From positions 2,932,501-2,996,500 of the forward strand of contig NZ_CP116902.1 of the NCBI RefSeq assembly GCF_028471905.1: 64,000 bases of DNA, in the 5' to 3' direction. Position numbers and translations under genes: made by a program. Below are positions 16,865 to 25,663 of this stretch, one piece after another (the first letter of the stretch is position 1; each line of letters begins with the position of its first letter). The stretch comes from Aneurinibacillus uraniidurans (lineage in GTDB: Bacteria; Bacillota; Bacilli; Aneurinibacillales; Aneurinibacillaceae). Under the pieces are notes generated by a model, which saw only the letters and a program-made list of their open reading frames with translations, was not told where the DNA came from and ran no database searches.

Positions 16865-18454
16865 ATGAAAAAGACAACATTCATGTTATCAGCAGTATTA
16901 GCTAGTAATTTGCTTCTGAGTTCGGCCGTCCTAGCAGAAATACACGAACCGTCTGCTTCTCTAGAAAAAGAGCACGTACTATCCATTCAGGAATTACCCC
17001 AGCCCGTAAAGGATTCACTGGATAAGCTGTACGTATATAAGCCAGAGTTGAAAGGGCTACCAATCAAGATTACCCAAACAAAAGACCCGGTTTTTTCGAT
17101 AAATCAATACTCCTTAGATTTCAAAAACGACCCTACCATGATACAAGCTATTATTGGACAAGATGGAACCTTACATTATTTTCAGATGGATAAGCCCGAT
17201 AAAAAGTCAGAACGTCGTCCATCCGATGAAGAGGCAATTAAAAAGGCAAAAGAATTCCTAACGGTTATATATGGTAGCAATAGTAACTACATAGTCTCAC
17301 ATGTTACAAATGGAGGGTATACCTCCACCGATAGAGATGGAAAAGAGTCCGTAAGAGCCTATGCAAGTGTTATATTTATTCCTCTTGTAAACGGAATACC
17401 ATATGACGGTTCTTTTTTCCTTCAAATCGATGTCAATCAAGCCGGGGAAGTCGTTAACTACTTTAATCGTAATGATCGTATCGATCCAAAGGACTTTCCT
17501 ATTGCAAAAAATGTCCTCTCTAAGGAAGAAGCCGAAAAGGCTTTCTTACAGTCTCTCACCATGAACTTATATTATGAGGATGAAGAAACCGTCCGTGGAA
17601 CAACCGATCCGAAAAACGTTAGAACCATACTAAAGTATCAGCCTCAAATGAAGCCTATTGATGCAGTAAGCGGTAAGCCTGTTGAGGAAAATATTGCATA
17701 CACCCAACACACAATAAATAAGCCTGTTACAGGTCAAGGTAAAGTTTTACAAGCATCGAATGCTAAAGAAGCTACCGCACTACTGAAATCAGAACTTGGC
17801 ATTCAAGTAGATGGACTTACCTATAGAGAAGATGGAGATGGAATTAAACGGGCAAAGTTATATGAATGGACAACGAAAGACGAGCTGGTCTATGGTGTCC
17901 AGACAACAGATAAAGGAGAAGTCATACAATTTGGAGCATTGTCTGTACATAATCCTGACAAAATGAAAGGGGAAGAAAAGATACCTCGGGATGAAGCTGC
18001 TGTCAAAGCTCTGGACACGATTAAAAAGTACCTACCAACTTACGTAAAAGAAGTTCAAGTCAATTACACAGAAGAGAATTATCCACATTGGGTAGACAAA
18101 AACAACATTCCAAAAAACAATATTCTATTAGTAAGCTTTCGGGAGTTGCATGATAACATTCCGATTATGACCCGTTCAGTTGATGTATGGGTCAATCTTG
18201 GTACAGGTGCTGTTGAACAAGTTTTCTTGCCACCTTCGATAAATTCAGAATTACCAGATGCTAGCAAACGAATTACTAAAGAAGAAGCGGTCAAATCATA
18301 TCTGGCTCATCATCCACTGCAACTCCAATATGTCTGGCCGCATTATTTTGACCGGAAGGCAGAAAAACCAATTTTGGTTTATGCGCCACAAACGAAACAT
18401 GTTGCTGAATACGTAGATGCACTAACCGGTCAGATTGTTAGACCTTACGAATAA
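16865..18454 (+). CDS. Secreted YcdB/YcdC-like (PepSY-type) protein
   Basis: Residues 1-25 form a signal peptide (KKTT basic start, hydrophobic core, SAVLAE cleavage region). The mature chain of about 500 residues repeats the PepSY/YcdB pattern: 'SDEEAIKKAKEFLTV', 'SKEEAEKAFLQSL', 'ITKEEAVKSYLAHH' followed by beta segments ending in 'DALTGQIV'. It resembles the first two thirds of the SLH protein at 779-3055 but has no SLH modules, so it would be released or held otherwise. ATG 16865 has TAGGAGGT upstream; the open frame from TTG 16799 does not. Function unknown. Confidence 0.8.
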   Translation: MKKTTFMLSAVLASNLLLSSAVLAEIHEPSASLEKEHVLSIQELPQPVKDSLDKLYVYKPELKGLPIKITQTKDPVFSINQYSLDFKNDPTMIQAIIGQDGTLHYFQMDKPDKKSERRPSDEEAIKKAKEFLTVIYGSNSNYIVSHVTNGGYTSTDRDGKESVRAYASVIFIPLVNGIPYDGSFFLQIDVNQAGEVVNYFNRNDRIDPKDFPIAKNVLSKEEAEKAFLQSLTMNLYYEDEETVRGTTDPKNVRTILKYQPQMKPIDAVSGKPVEENIAYTQHTINKPVTGQGKVLQASNAKEATALLKSELGIQVDGLTYREDGDGIKRAKLYEWTTKDELVYGVQTTDKGEVIQFGALSVHNPDKMKGEEKIPRDEAAVKALDTIKKYLPTYVKEVQVNYTEENYPHWVDKNNIPKNNILLVSFRELHDNIPIMTRSVDVWVNLGTGAVEQVFLPPSINSELPDASKRITKEEAVKSYLAHHPLQLQYVWPHYFDRKAEKPILVYAPQTKHVAEYVDALTGQIVRPYE

Positions 18455-18673
18455 TAACAAGATTACCCCATATTCGATCTTCACTTAATGCAAGCGCTCT
18501 TTAATATAAAATATGGAAAATGACGAGTACGGATCAAAATGGTGAGAGAGAAGAGAAGAAGAGAAAAATAAGTATGATGTCAATGTAGGAAAAGACAAAC
18601 ACCCTTTCCGTCCCGAGATCACTCTTATGTTTTCTCTCCCTCCATCTTATTTTCACAGAAAAAAGGTGATGGC

Positions 18674-19297
18674 ATGAAAAAGTATTTTTTCTTACTTATC
18701 CTAATATGCCTCTTTACTTTTACAGGCTGCAATCAAAAAGAAAAAGAAGCTGCAAATTCACAAGAGACAGCAAAACCAGCTACAGCTAGTGAATCCAAAC
18801 TACATCAAGCAGGGTTTACATACTCAGTAGATGAAGTCAAAAGCAGACTTTCCAACCCATCATCACACTACAAAGGGAAGAATACGAAGCCCGAGATCAA
18901 AGCAGGTGAATGGTCATTTAAACCAATGAAAAATGATAAGGAAGGAAAAGCTCTCTCCTCTGCTAATGCAGTAAATACATATCAAAGATTCATTATTACG
19001 CCTAATAAGAAAAATAAAGTGACTATCATATGTGCTGCTACATTTTTTTCAGGTGAATTAACAGATACAACGTTAGAAGAAGCGATTAGAGCAGCAGAAA
19101 TAACGGCTTCTGCTATGGGAATAGAAGGCGACGAAATAAAGAAAAAAATCCGTGAGTTACTTGTATCAGAGAATGAGTTCAATCTAATCGAATTCGGAGA
19201 ACTCGGACTAATGAAGCGTGTCAGAAAAGATGACCAATTAGGTATAACCGAACTTTCATTCATTATGGTTACAAATGGAAACCGGGATAATCAATAA
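18674..19297 (+). CDS. Hypothetical lipoprotein
   Basis: The signal peptide ends in the lipobox FTGC (Cys19), followed by a Lys/Glu/Ala-rich linker to about residue 45. The remaining 160 residues are a soluble domain with 'TPNKKNKVTIICAATFFSGEL' as its central strand and an amphipathic helix ('TLEEAIRAAEITASAMG'). I do not recognise the family. AAAAAAGGTGATG precedes ATG 18674. It lies 18 bases before a second lipoprotein gene, so the two are probably one operon. The 219 bases upstream hold no feature I can name beyond polypurine stretches. Confidence 0.75.
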   Translation: MKKYFFLLILICLFTFTGCNQKEKEAANSQETAKPATASESKLHQAGFTYSVDEVKSRLSNPSSHYKGKNTKPEIKAGEWSFKPMKNDKEGKALSSANAVNTYQRFIITPNKKNKVTIICAATFFSGELTDTTLEEAIRAAEITASAMGIEGDEIKKKIRELLVSENEFNLIEFGELGLMKRVRKDDQLGITELSFIMVTNGNRDNQ

Positions 19298-19315
19298 ATA
19301 CTAAGGAGAAAACAT

Positions 19316-19972
19316 ATGAAAAAAATAGTAGTAGGTAACACTGTTGCAGTTGCGGCCCTTTTATTTTTAGTCGGTTGCGGAGAAACAACCACGTCTTCTA
19401 GTCAACAAAAAACAGTAGAAATTAACCTAGTAAAAGGCGATAAATACATCGGTGAGACAAAGATGAGACGTGTTCCTGATGGGCAAGGGAGAGTTGTAAC
19501 TGCAGACGGATCACCTTCCTACGAAGGGACATTCAAAAATGGGCAAATCATCGAAGGGAAATACTTTGACAGTGGAAAGTTATTCTATGAAGGCAGCTTT
19601 CAAAATTGGAAGCCTGAAGGAAAGGGAACCCTTTACAAGGATGGGAGTCCAATGAACGTTGAGTTTAAGAATGGGAAGCTTATATCTATGGTGGATGTAA
19701 GCAAAAAAACAGCGGCAAAACCAAAAAACAATACAATCACCATCACACAAGCACAGTTTAATCAAGTTAAACTTGGGATGTCGCTCAACCAAGTTGAGCA
19801 AATCGTTGGTGGACCAGGACAAATATCTTCCGAATATGGAAAATCTGGTGATAAGTCTTACTGTATGACTATCGTGTATCCAGGGAAAAGAGATGACGAT
19901 CTCATAGCTACAGCGCACTTCACTTTTGTAGATGGAAAACTCTATAGTAGAACACAAACAGGACTGCAATAG
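19316..19972 (+). CDS. MORN-repeat lipoprotein with SmpA/DUF3862-like tail
   Basis: The lipobox LVGC places it on the outer membrane face. Residues about 60-115 carry two or three MORN-like units (YEGTFKNGQ, YEGSFQNWKPEGKGTLYKDG). After a Lys/Pro linker, residues about 140-218 match the small BLIP/SmpA-type fold: 'FNQVKLGMSLNQVEQIVGGPGQ' followed by 'YPGKRDDDLIATAHFTFVDGKL'. Such domains occur in many Bacillales lipoproteins and bind partners, but no reaction is known. AAGGAGA precedes ATG 19316. No clean T-tailed terminator follows; the 20048-20070 inverted repeat (ACACGAGT/ACTCGTGT) may serve. Confidence 0.75.
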   Translation: MKKIVVGNTVAVAALLFLVGCGETTTSSSQQKTVEINLVKGDKYIGETKMRRVPDGQGRVVTADGSPSYEGTFKNGQIIEGKYFDSGKLFYEGSFQNWKPEGKGTLYKDGSPMNVEFKNGKLISMVDVSKKTAAKPKNNTITITQAQFNQVKLGMSLNQVEQIVGGPGQISSEYGKSGDKSYCMTIVYPGKRDDDLIATAHFTFVDGKLYSRTQTGLQ

Positions 19973-20082
19973 TTATGAAATAATGAGTTCCTTTTTGGAA
20001 GATACTTTTTTTGGAGTAATTTCATTGCTTGAAAGTAATATCCTATAACACGAGTGGCAACTACTCGTGTCAAATTGTAGAT

Positions 20083-20121
20083 AAAAGGCCGTACTCTATA
20101 TACAGAAGTACAGCCTTTATC
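20083..20121 (-). terminator. Intrinsic terminator of the Cry-like gene
   Basis: On the minus strand AAAGGC-GTACT pairs with GTAC-GGCCTTT around a TCTGTATATAGA loop and is followed by TTTTAT. It begins 2 bases after the toxin stop codon. Confidence 0.7.
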
Positions 20122-20122
20122 T

Positions 20123-21412
20123 TTAATTATTGTATTTGAATCTTAATTTGATTACGCCAATACCTGCTGTACCTGATGGTCCAGATCCTGATTTAAAAGC
20201 CCCGCAATCAAGTTTATAATTTGAACCAACAAGTGCATCAACGTCAGTTCCACTCCAATTCGCGCGATTACCAAGCATTCCAGAAGACGATCCATCCGAA
20301 AACACAACTTCAATTCTACACATAACCCCATTAGCAAATCTCATTTTCATTCCAGTCACATACTTATTCTGATCTACATCTAGGTAGTGAGGAGCACCAC
20401 CTTTTGGATTTCCAACAAAGTTTCCTGAATGGTCAGTATAAATGAATTGAATTCCATCAATAGAGTTGTACTCACGAACGCATATTTGTTTAATTTCACC
20501 TGGTTGATCAATTATGTTTGTGGCAGATACTCCTTTACTCTCTTTTCCGAGAGTTGCTAAACTATAAGGTCCCATCCAAATCGTTTCTAAGTTCGGATCT
20601 ACAATAGCTGGTTCGCTCTCACGTCCAGGCAAGTAATTGTGGAGTTTGAAGGTTGTAGACATATCTGCTGCCATTACAGCAATAGCGTCATTTATCCATC
20701 TTTCTTTTATGGCCTGGCAAACACCTTGGAACGTTGTTTCAACAGAATTAAAGTCGTCACTGTAATTAATAGTTGATTTTGTTAGTGTATCTTCAGCCTC
20801 TCCATGAGCAGTCCAATAAAAAAATGGAGGGACTGTTGTACCGTGTTTGTCTGTATACCATCTCGTAGTAATTTGATTTTCTCTCCATGTTTTCCACTTA
20901 GGATAAATATCGAGGAAAAACTTATGATAGTCTTGATATCTGCTTGTTAGATCCTTTTGCCATACGGTCGTATTATCCTCACTATATATTTCTCTACCAT
21001 GACTGAATCGTTCCCTGAGAAGGGTTAAGTGTATGTTAGCGATAGTAATTGTGAAAGGGATAAGGTGAAAGGAGTTAGATGACTTTGTGAGTTTATGATG
21101 CATGATATTTAGTTGTGTAAGCATCGAGGTCATAAACCCACCTCTTTCATGGTTAGCAGCCTCGACGTATTGCCTCATAGTGTCTTCTAAGCCTTCAATC
21201 TCGTGCTTCCGTTCCTCCATCTCTTTGTCTAATATGGATTTATCCACCAATTGCTTCGTTTGGTCTTTTATTAGACTCCAAATATCCACTTTATCAGTTG
21301 GCCATAGTTGCCCAATAGCAAACGAAACGAGTGATCCCACAACGGGAATTTTTTTTACTACAGCATCTGTAATGTTTTTAATTCTATTATTCCAGGTATC
21401 AGCAGGTATCAA
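20123..21412 (-). CDS. Cry-like pore-forming toxin with jacalin-like lectin C-terminus
   Basis: Residues about 15-240 resemble domain I of three-domain Cry delta-endotoxins (Endotoxin_N). There is a helix-1/2 region 'IPVVGSLVSFAIGQLWP', then 'IWSLIKDQTKQLVDKSI', the 'EIEGLEDTMRQYVEA' helix and the hallmark 'FTITIANIHLTLLRERFSHG' helix. Residues about 305-429 look like a jacalin-type beta-prism (IKQICVREYNSIDGIQFIY, KYVTGMKMRF, GIGVIKLRF), which would bind sugars. The usual Cry domains II and III are missing. No signal peptide is present, as expected for a protein released on lysis or sporulation. Start TTG 21412 was chosen because AAGGGGAG lies 7 bases before it; GTG 21442 has no such site. 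Confidence 0.75.
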   Translation of the reverse strand: MIPADTWNNRIKNITDAVVKKIPVVGSLVSFAIGQLWPTDKVDIWSLIKDQTKQLVDKSILDKEMEERKHEIEGLEDTMRQYVEAANHERGGFMTSMLTQLNIMHHKLTKSSNSFHLIPFTITIANIHLTLLRERFSHGREIYSEDNTTVWQKDLTSRYQDYHKFFLDIYPKWKTWRENQITTRWYTDKHGTTVPPFFYWTAHGEAEDTLTKSTINYSDDFNSVETTFQGVCQAIKERWINDAIAVMAADMSTTFKLHNYLPGRESEPAIVDPNLETIWMGPYSLATLGKESKGVSATNIIDQPGEIKQICVREYNSIDGIQFIYTDHSGNFVGNPKGGAPHYLDVDQNKYVTGMKMRFANGVMCRIEVVFSDGSSSGMLGNRANWSGTDVDALVGSNYKLDCGAFKSGSGPSGTAGIGVIKLRFKYNN

Positions 21413-21484
21413 ACTTTTACTCCCCTTCCTTAACGAATCCACAAGTCTTAACTATGGGACTAAATAAAAAATTCTGTACATAGT

Positions 21485-21516
21485 AAATAATCCCTGCTGA
21501 AAGTTAGGAATTATTT
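21485..21516. repeat. Inverted repeat in the divergent toxin/alkC-like promoter region
   Basis: AAATAATCC and GGAATTATTT pair around a 13-base loop. It lies in the toxin leader on the minus strand, 70-100 bases before the start codon. The rest of 21413-21650 is AT-rich with a small ATCCAT/ATGGAT palindrome at about 21569; no clear promoter stands out. Confidence 0.4.
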
Positions 21517-21650
21517 ATCTTGCTATTTTCGTTTACCAGCTATCAAGGATATAGCTTCTCCACTTTCCAAAATCCATCTTATGGATTATACTTAATAACG
21601 AACAAATGTTTCCATCAAACTTACTAATCTAAAAAGGTAGGATTTTTCAT

Positions 21651-22501
21651 ATGAAAAACCAACATTACCAAGAAAAAATTTCAGAACAATTTTAAATCGA
21701 AAGGGAGCAAATAAAATTTCGAACATCCCCTCCGAGGTAGTAAGTCTATTAAATATGGGGAAAATTGAAAGTGTAAATCTGACGGAATGGTTAGCTGTTA
21801 ATCATATCTCTCTGCTACACAATACCCTTCCTGAAATTGGTTTACAGAATTACATAGATGAAATATCAAATGCAGTCAATAACTTAAAAGAAAAGACAAT
21901 AATGAAAGTTATCCCGACTATCGGAGGGAAGCTACTCGAAATACTTAGCAAAAAAAGTGAAGAAGACTATTCTGCTTATTTCCTTCCGCTTGCCATGCAT
22001 AGATCAGATAGCGTTCGCTGCTGGGCAGCCTATGTAATTGGATTAAACCGTGATCTATCTATTACGGAAAAGCTTTCGCAAATTAAACCCTTTGCTGCGG
22101 ATAAACATTTTGGTGTAAGAGAGATTGCCTGGATGGCAGTGCGAGAATCGATTACACAAGAGTTAACAAAGTCCATCACTATTTTAGAAAAATGGACTGT
22201 CGAAAATGATGAGAACATCAGGAGGTTTGCTATTGAATCAACACGTCCCCGAGGGGTTTGGTGTAAACATATTACTCAATTAAAACAATGCCCTGAGTTG
22301 GCAATATCATTATTAGAACGTGTAAAATCTGATCCAAAAAAGTATGTTCAAGATTCGGTTGGAAATTGGTTAAATGATGCCAGTAAATCACATCCTGAAT
22401 GGGTCAATGTTCTTTGTGACGAGTGGCTAAGAACTTCTGATACAAAGGAAACAAAGCGGATTGTGACCAGAGCCAAGAGAACGATCACGAAAAAAAAGTG
22501 A
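21651..22501 (+). pseudogene. Frameshifted AlkC-like DNA alkylation-repeat gene
   Basis: The conserved body is a HEAT-like-repeat base-excision glycosylase of the AlkC/AlkD superfamily, with 'NLTEWLAVN', 'ENIRRFAIESTRPRGVW' and 'VQDSVGNWLNDASK'. It is open from 21755 to 22501 (248 aa), but ATG 21755 has no ribosome site. The same frame is open further upstream and reads N-R-K-G-A-N-K-I-S-N-I-P-S-E-V-V-S-L-L-N, a typical family N-terminus with no start codon. In another frame, ATG 21651 behind AAGGTAGG reads MKNQHYQEKISEQF and then stops. One missing base near 21689 in CAATTTTAAA explains both. The gene is therefore probably broken, unless the base was lost in sequencing. Confidence 0.75.
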
Positions 22502-22597
22502 GGTTTTTCCATACATCTTTATGTTACAAAAGAGGAAAAACATCGTAAAACAGGTGTATGTAAAATATGGAAAATAGAAGGATGGTTAAGTGAGATC

Positions 22598-22918
22598 ATG
22601 AAGGTAATAACAAAATGGTATCAAAATCTACAAGAAAAAAGTGAGCGCAGACGCGATACTTTAGGTCAGTTACTGCATACTTGTATTTTCTACCCTTTAC
22701 TGATGACAGCAACTATGTATCTTATGAATAACTACGGGTGGAAAAGTACGATTCCACTTCTTATCATCGTTATTATCTTCGGACATAAAACAGAAGATGT
22801 CGTTTTTCGTGTACTTGGTCCATTTGGGTTGAAGATTATAAAGCAGCCGTATCACTTCCTGATTTCTCTACTTGTTGTGTTTAGCTATATATATTTTGTA
22901 TCAGGCATGTATCACTAA
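22598..22918 (+). CDS. Small membrane protein of unknown function
   Basis: This 106-aa protein has a charged N-terminus (QEKSERRRDTLG) and three likely membrane helices at about residues 28-45, 50-63 and 85-102. I recognise no family. A start at ATG 22598 is only weakly supported because no strong ribosome site precedes it. It follows the alkC-like remnant by 96 bases, which contain a GTTTTTCC/GGAAAAAC inverted repeat. Confidence 0.6.
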   Translation: MKVITKWYQNLQEKSERRRDTLGQLLHTCIFYPLLMTATMYLMNNYGWKSTIPLLIIVIIFGHKTEDVVFRVLGPFGLKIIKQPYHFLISLLVVFSYIYFVSGMYH

Positions 22919-22949
22919 CATGTAAAATACCGTCCCTCCCTCAAAACTG

Positions 22950-22985
22950 AAAGGATGGAAAAAGCGAGTGCCTTTTCCATCCTTT
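22950..22985. terminator. Hairpin between convergent genes
   Basis: A perfect 13-bp stem (AAAGGATGGAAAA and complement) with a 10-base loop lies between the small membrane gene and sftA. T runs on both sides are modest, so termination may be partial. Confidence 0.6.
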
Positions 22986-23018
22986 CCACCGTTCTCGTAT
23001 CTTCTCTCTTCTCTCCCT

Positions 23019-25472
23019 TTACTCCAACTCTCCACTTTCAAACAACTGATTATACTCGCTTCGACTCAAAAGCACATCTCGCGGCTTGCTACTTCCTGTA
23101 TAACCAGAAATAAATCCTTTCTCTTCCATCATATCGATCAGGCGTGCTGCCCGGTTATATCCAATCTGGAAGTTACGCTGCAAAAGGGAGGCTGATGCCT
23201 GTCCATTCTCCACGCAAAACCGAACAACTTCCGCAAACAACTCATCCAGATTCTCATTCAGCACCGCATGGTTCAAATCTTCTTTCTCAAACAAATACTG
23301 CGGTTCACCCTGGCTGCGTACGTATTCCGTAACTGCTTCAATTTCCTCATCCGATACATACGGTCCTTGTAGACGCTGTGGTTTTGAACTGCCACTTGAA
23401 TAGAGCATATCGCCGCGACCTAGGAGACGCTCGGCTCCTCCCATATCAAGAATCGTACGTGAATCAGTCTGCGACGATACCGAGAATGCTACACGAGTTG
23501 GAATATTTGCTTTGATTAGCCCAGTAATAACATCGACGGACGGTCGCTGCGTTGCAACGAGCAGATGAATGCCGCAGGCGCGTGCTTTCTGAGCGATGCG
23601 GCAGATCGATTCTTCGACATCCCCTGGTGCCACCATCATCAAATCTGCTAACTCGTCAATAATAATAACAATGCTCGGCAGTACAAGATCTGGCTGGTCT
23701 GGATAGTTGCGGCGCATTAGCTCATTGTAGCGCTTCATGTCACGAGCACCTGCTTCCGCCAATTTTTCATAGCGGCTATCCATCTCCTGCACCGCCCATT
23801 TCAACGCCGCAGTCGCCTGTTTTGGATCGGTCACAACTGGTGTAACTAAGTGCGGCAAGCGATTGTACGGTGCTAACTCGACCATTTTCGGGTCAATAAG
23901 CAAAAGGCGCACTTCTTGCGGTGTGGCTCTATACAGCAAACTTACAATGATCGAGTTAATGCATACACTTTTACCGGAACCAGTCGCCCCCGCAATCAGA
24001 CCGTGGGGCATTTTAGCCAGGTCCACGACAACTGGCTCCCCGCCAATGTCGACGCCAAGCGCCACCGTAAGTGGTGCGTCTGATTCCTGGAATACAGGCG
24101 TCTCCAGAATCGAGCGTAAGTAAACCGGTAGACTATGCTCATTCGGCACTTCGATCCCGACTGCCGAACGGCCTGGGATGGGTGCTTCAATCCGAATATC
24201 ACGGGCAGCTAAACTTAGTTTAATGTCGTCAATTAGATTGGTAATTTTATTTACCTTCACACCCGGAGCAGGTTGAATCTCATAGCGTGTTACAGTCGGT
24301 CCTTGTACGGCTCCGATTACTTCAGCGTTCACATTGAAATTGGCAAGCGTACGCGCTAATACATCCTGCTGATGATACACAAACGCCGTATCATGCGGCT
24401 CTGCGTCCGGAGCCGCAGCTAGCAGTGCAAGTGACGGATTATCGTAGACAAGTGCCTCCGGGTGTACGGAATGCAAGGATGCTTCTACAACCTGTGGCGA
24501 CGAAACCGTTCTCCCCGGCACAAAAGGCTGTATAGTCGGTGCTTCTTTCTTCTCCTGTATCACCGTCGAAATCTCAGGAACAGTAGGCAAGACAGCACTT
24601 ATCTCTTCCTCTGGTTCAGGAATGATCGGTAATGACTGTACGACGATCTCAGGTACAGGTTCTTGTTCTAACGGTGTAGGTGGCGCTACATATGTAATTC
24701 GTACGTCTGGAACTGTTGCCACCGACGTTTTCGACTTCGTTTCTACGGTTGGCATCTCTGGCTCTGGAGCCGATACTGCTACCATTTCCGCAGCAGAGAC
24801 AAGCTCAGGTTCAGGCTCAACCTTCTCCGTTTGCACCAGCGGCGTCGAGGCGCTCTTGTGCTCCGGCTCAGTCGGATACTCTATCACCGGCGGCGTAGGA
24901 TTTTCAATCGACTCAGGCGATGTCTCCTTAAATGACATTGGATGCCGGAGTGACGGCGTGAGCGCCGTCGGCTTCCAGCGCTCGGTCTCTTCTTCTGATT
25001 GATCTGGTCTACGGCGACCGTATACAGGGGAGATGACTTCGGTCGGTCGGAACGGTCGCTTCTCCTCTCGCTTGACAACAGAACGGTTCGGCGTCTGTGT
25101 ATTTACCTGTTTTTGTGACTCAATAGATGTACGAGATGCAGACGGCGAAGAAACCGAACGACGTGCCTCTTGTTCTTGTACCTGCTTAGCCTCTTTTGGT
25201 TCATCTGGAATCAGCGGAAAACGAAACGTTTCGTTACGACGCGTCCGCTGCGTCCTACCTTGCTCTTCTGTCTGCGGATGTTCGCGCTCAGCATCTGATG
25301 GGTAGCGTTCCTTTTTGTTCTTTGGGTAAATCGTAGCCGTACGAATAGCCAAATTACGGTTGGCAATCGGCATGGAAGACGACGCATCCGATTCTCTTCT
25401 AAATTCTTCTGTTTCAACTTCTTCTTCATCTATTTGAAACCACTTTTTAAATCGCTCAATCCAATTTTTCAC
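23019..25472 (-). CDS. sftA: Soluble FtsK/SpoIIIE-type DNA translocase (SftA)
   Basis: This hexameric DNA pump moves chromosome ends away from the division septum. The C-terminal motor carries Walker A GATGSGKSVC, Walker B VIIIDELADLMM and a winged-helix gamma domain at the end (LLQRNFQIGYNRAARLIDMMEEKG), which in the family reads KOPS/SRS sequences. There are no membrane segments in the N-terminal 380 residues, unlike FtsK or SpoIIIE. Instead there is a long Pro/Glu-rich linker. This matches SftA of Bacillus. The start is GTG 25472 behind AAAGGGAGAG; the open frame further upstream lacks one. At 817 aa it is close to the usual length. Confidence 0.92.
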   Translation of the reverse strand: MKNWIERFKKWFQIDEEEVETEEFRRESDASSSMPIANRNLAIRTATIYPKNKKERYPSDAEREHPQTEEQGRTQRTRRNETFRFPLIPDEPKEAKQVQEQEARRSVSSPSASRTSIESQKQVNTQTPNRSVVKREEKRPFRPTEVISPVYGRRRPDQSEEETERWKPTALTPSLRHPMSFKETSPESIENPTPPVIEYPTEPEHKSASTPLVQTEKVEPEPELVSAAEMVAVSAPEPEMPTVETKSKTSVATVPDVRITYVAPPTPLEQEPVPEIVVQSLPIIPEPEEEISAVLPTVPEISTVIQEKKEAPTIQPFVPGRTVSSPQVVEASLHSVHPEALVYDNPSLALLAAAPDAEPHDTAFVYHQQDVLARTLANFNVNAEVIGAVQGPTVTRYEIQPAPGVKVNKITNLIDDIKLSLAARDIRIEAPIPGRSAVGIEVPNEHSLPVYLRSILETPVFQESDAPLTVALGVDIGGEPVVVDLAKMPHGLIAGATGSGKSVCINSIIVSLLYRATPQEVRLLLIDPKMVELAPYNRLPHLVTPVVTDPKQATAALKWAVQEMDSRYEKLAEAGARDMKRYNELMRRNYPDQPDLVLPSIVIIIDELADLMMVAPGDVEESICRIAQKARACGIHLLVATQRPSVDVITGLIKANIPTRVAFSVSSQTDSRTILDMGGAERLLGRGDMLYSSGSSKPQRLQGPYVSDEEIEAVTEYVRSQGEPQYLFEKEDLNHAVLNENLDELFAEVVRFCVENGQASASLLQRNFQIGYNRAARLIDMMEEKGFISGYTGSSKPRDVLLSRSEYNQLFESGELE

Positions 25473-25604
25473 TGTTCTCTCCCTTTCCCCACAGCACTGT
25501 ACGATGTGTTGCTCTATTATTGTAGCATGCCTTTCCTTGCTTTTCCTATCTTCTCCTCGTATATGAGTGAAATGGGACCATTTTCTCTCCGCTTTCTTTT
25601 TGTG

Positions 25605-25610
25605 TATAAT
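25605..25610 (+). promoter_or_regulatory. Likely -10 element of the CarH-like gene
   Basis: TATAAT lies 54 bases before the start codon. Between it and the gene, GTACAAAAAA (25614) and TTTTTTGTAT (25655) form a spaced inverted repeat that could be bound by the encoded MerR-type protein. That role is inferred. Confidence 0.4.
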
Positions 25611-25663
25611 GAACGTACAAAAAATTTTCAAGTAAAGTTGAGCATGAAAGAAAGGTTTTTTGT

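Noticed and set aside
24622..25002. A 126-aa Ser/Gly/Thr-rich frame on the plus strand
   Set aside because: It mirrors the Pro/Glu-rich linker of SftA and has no start signal.
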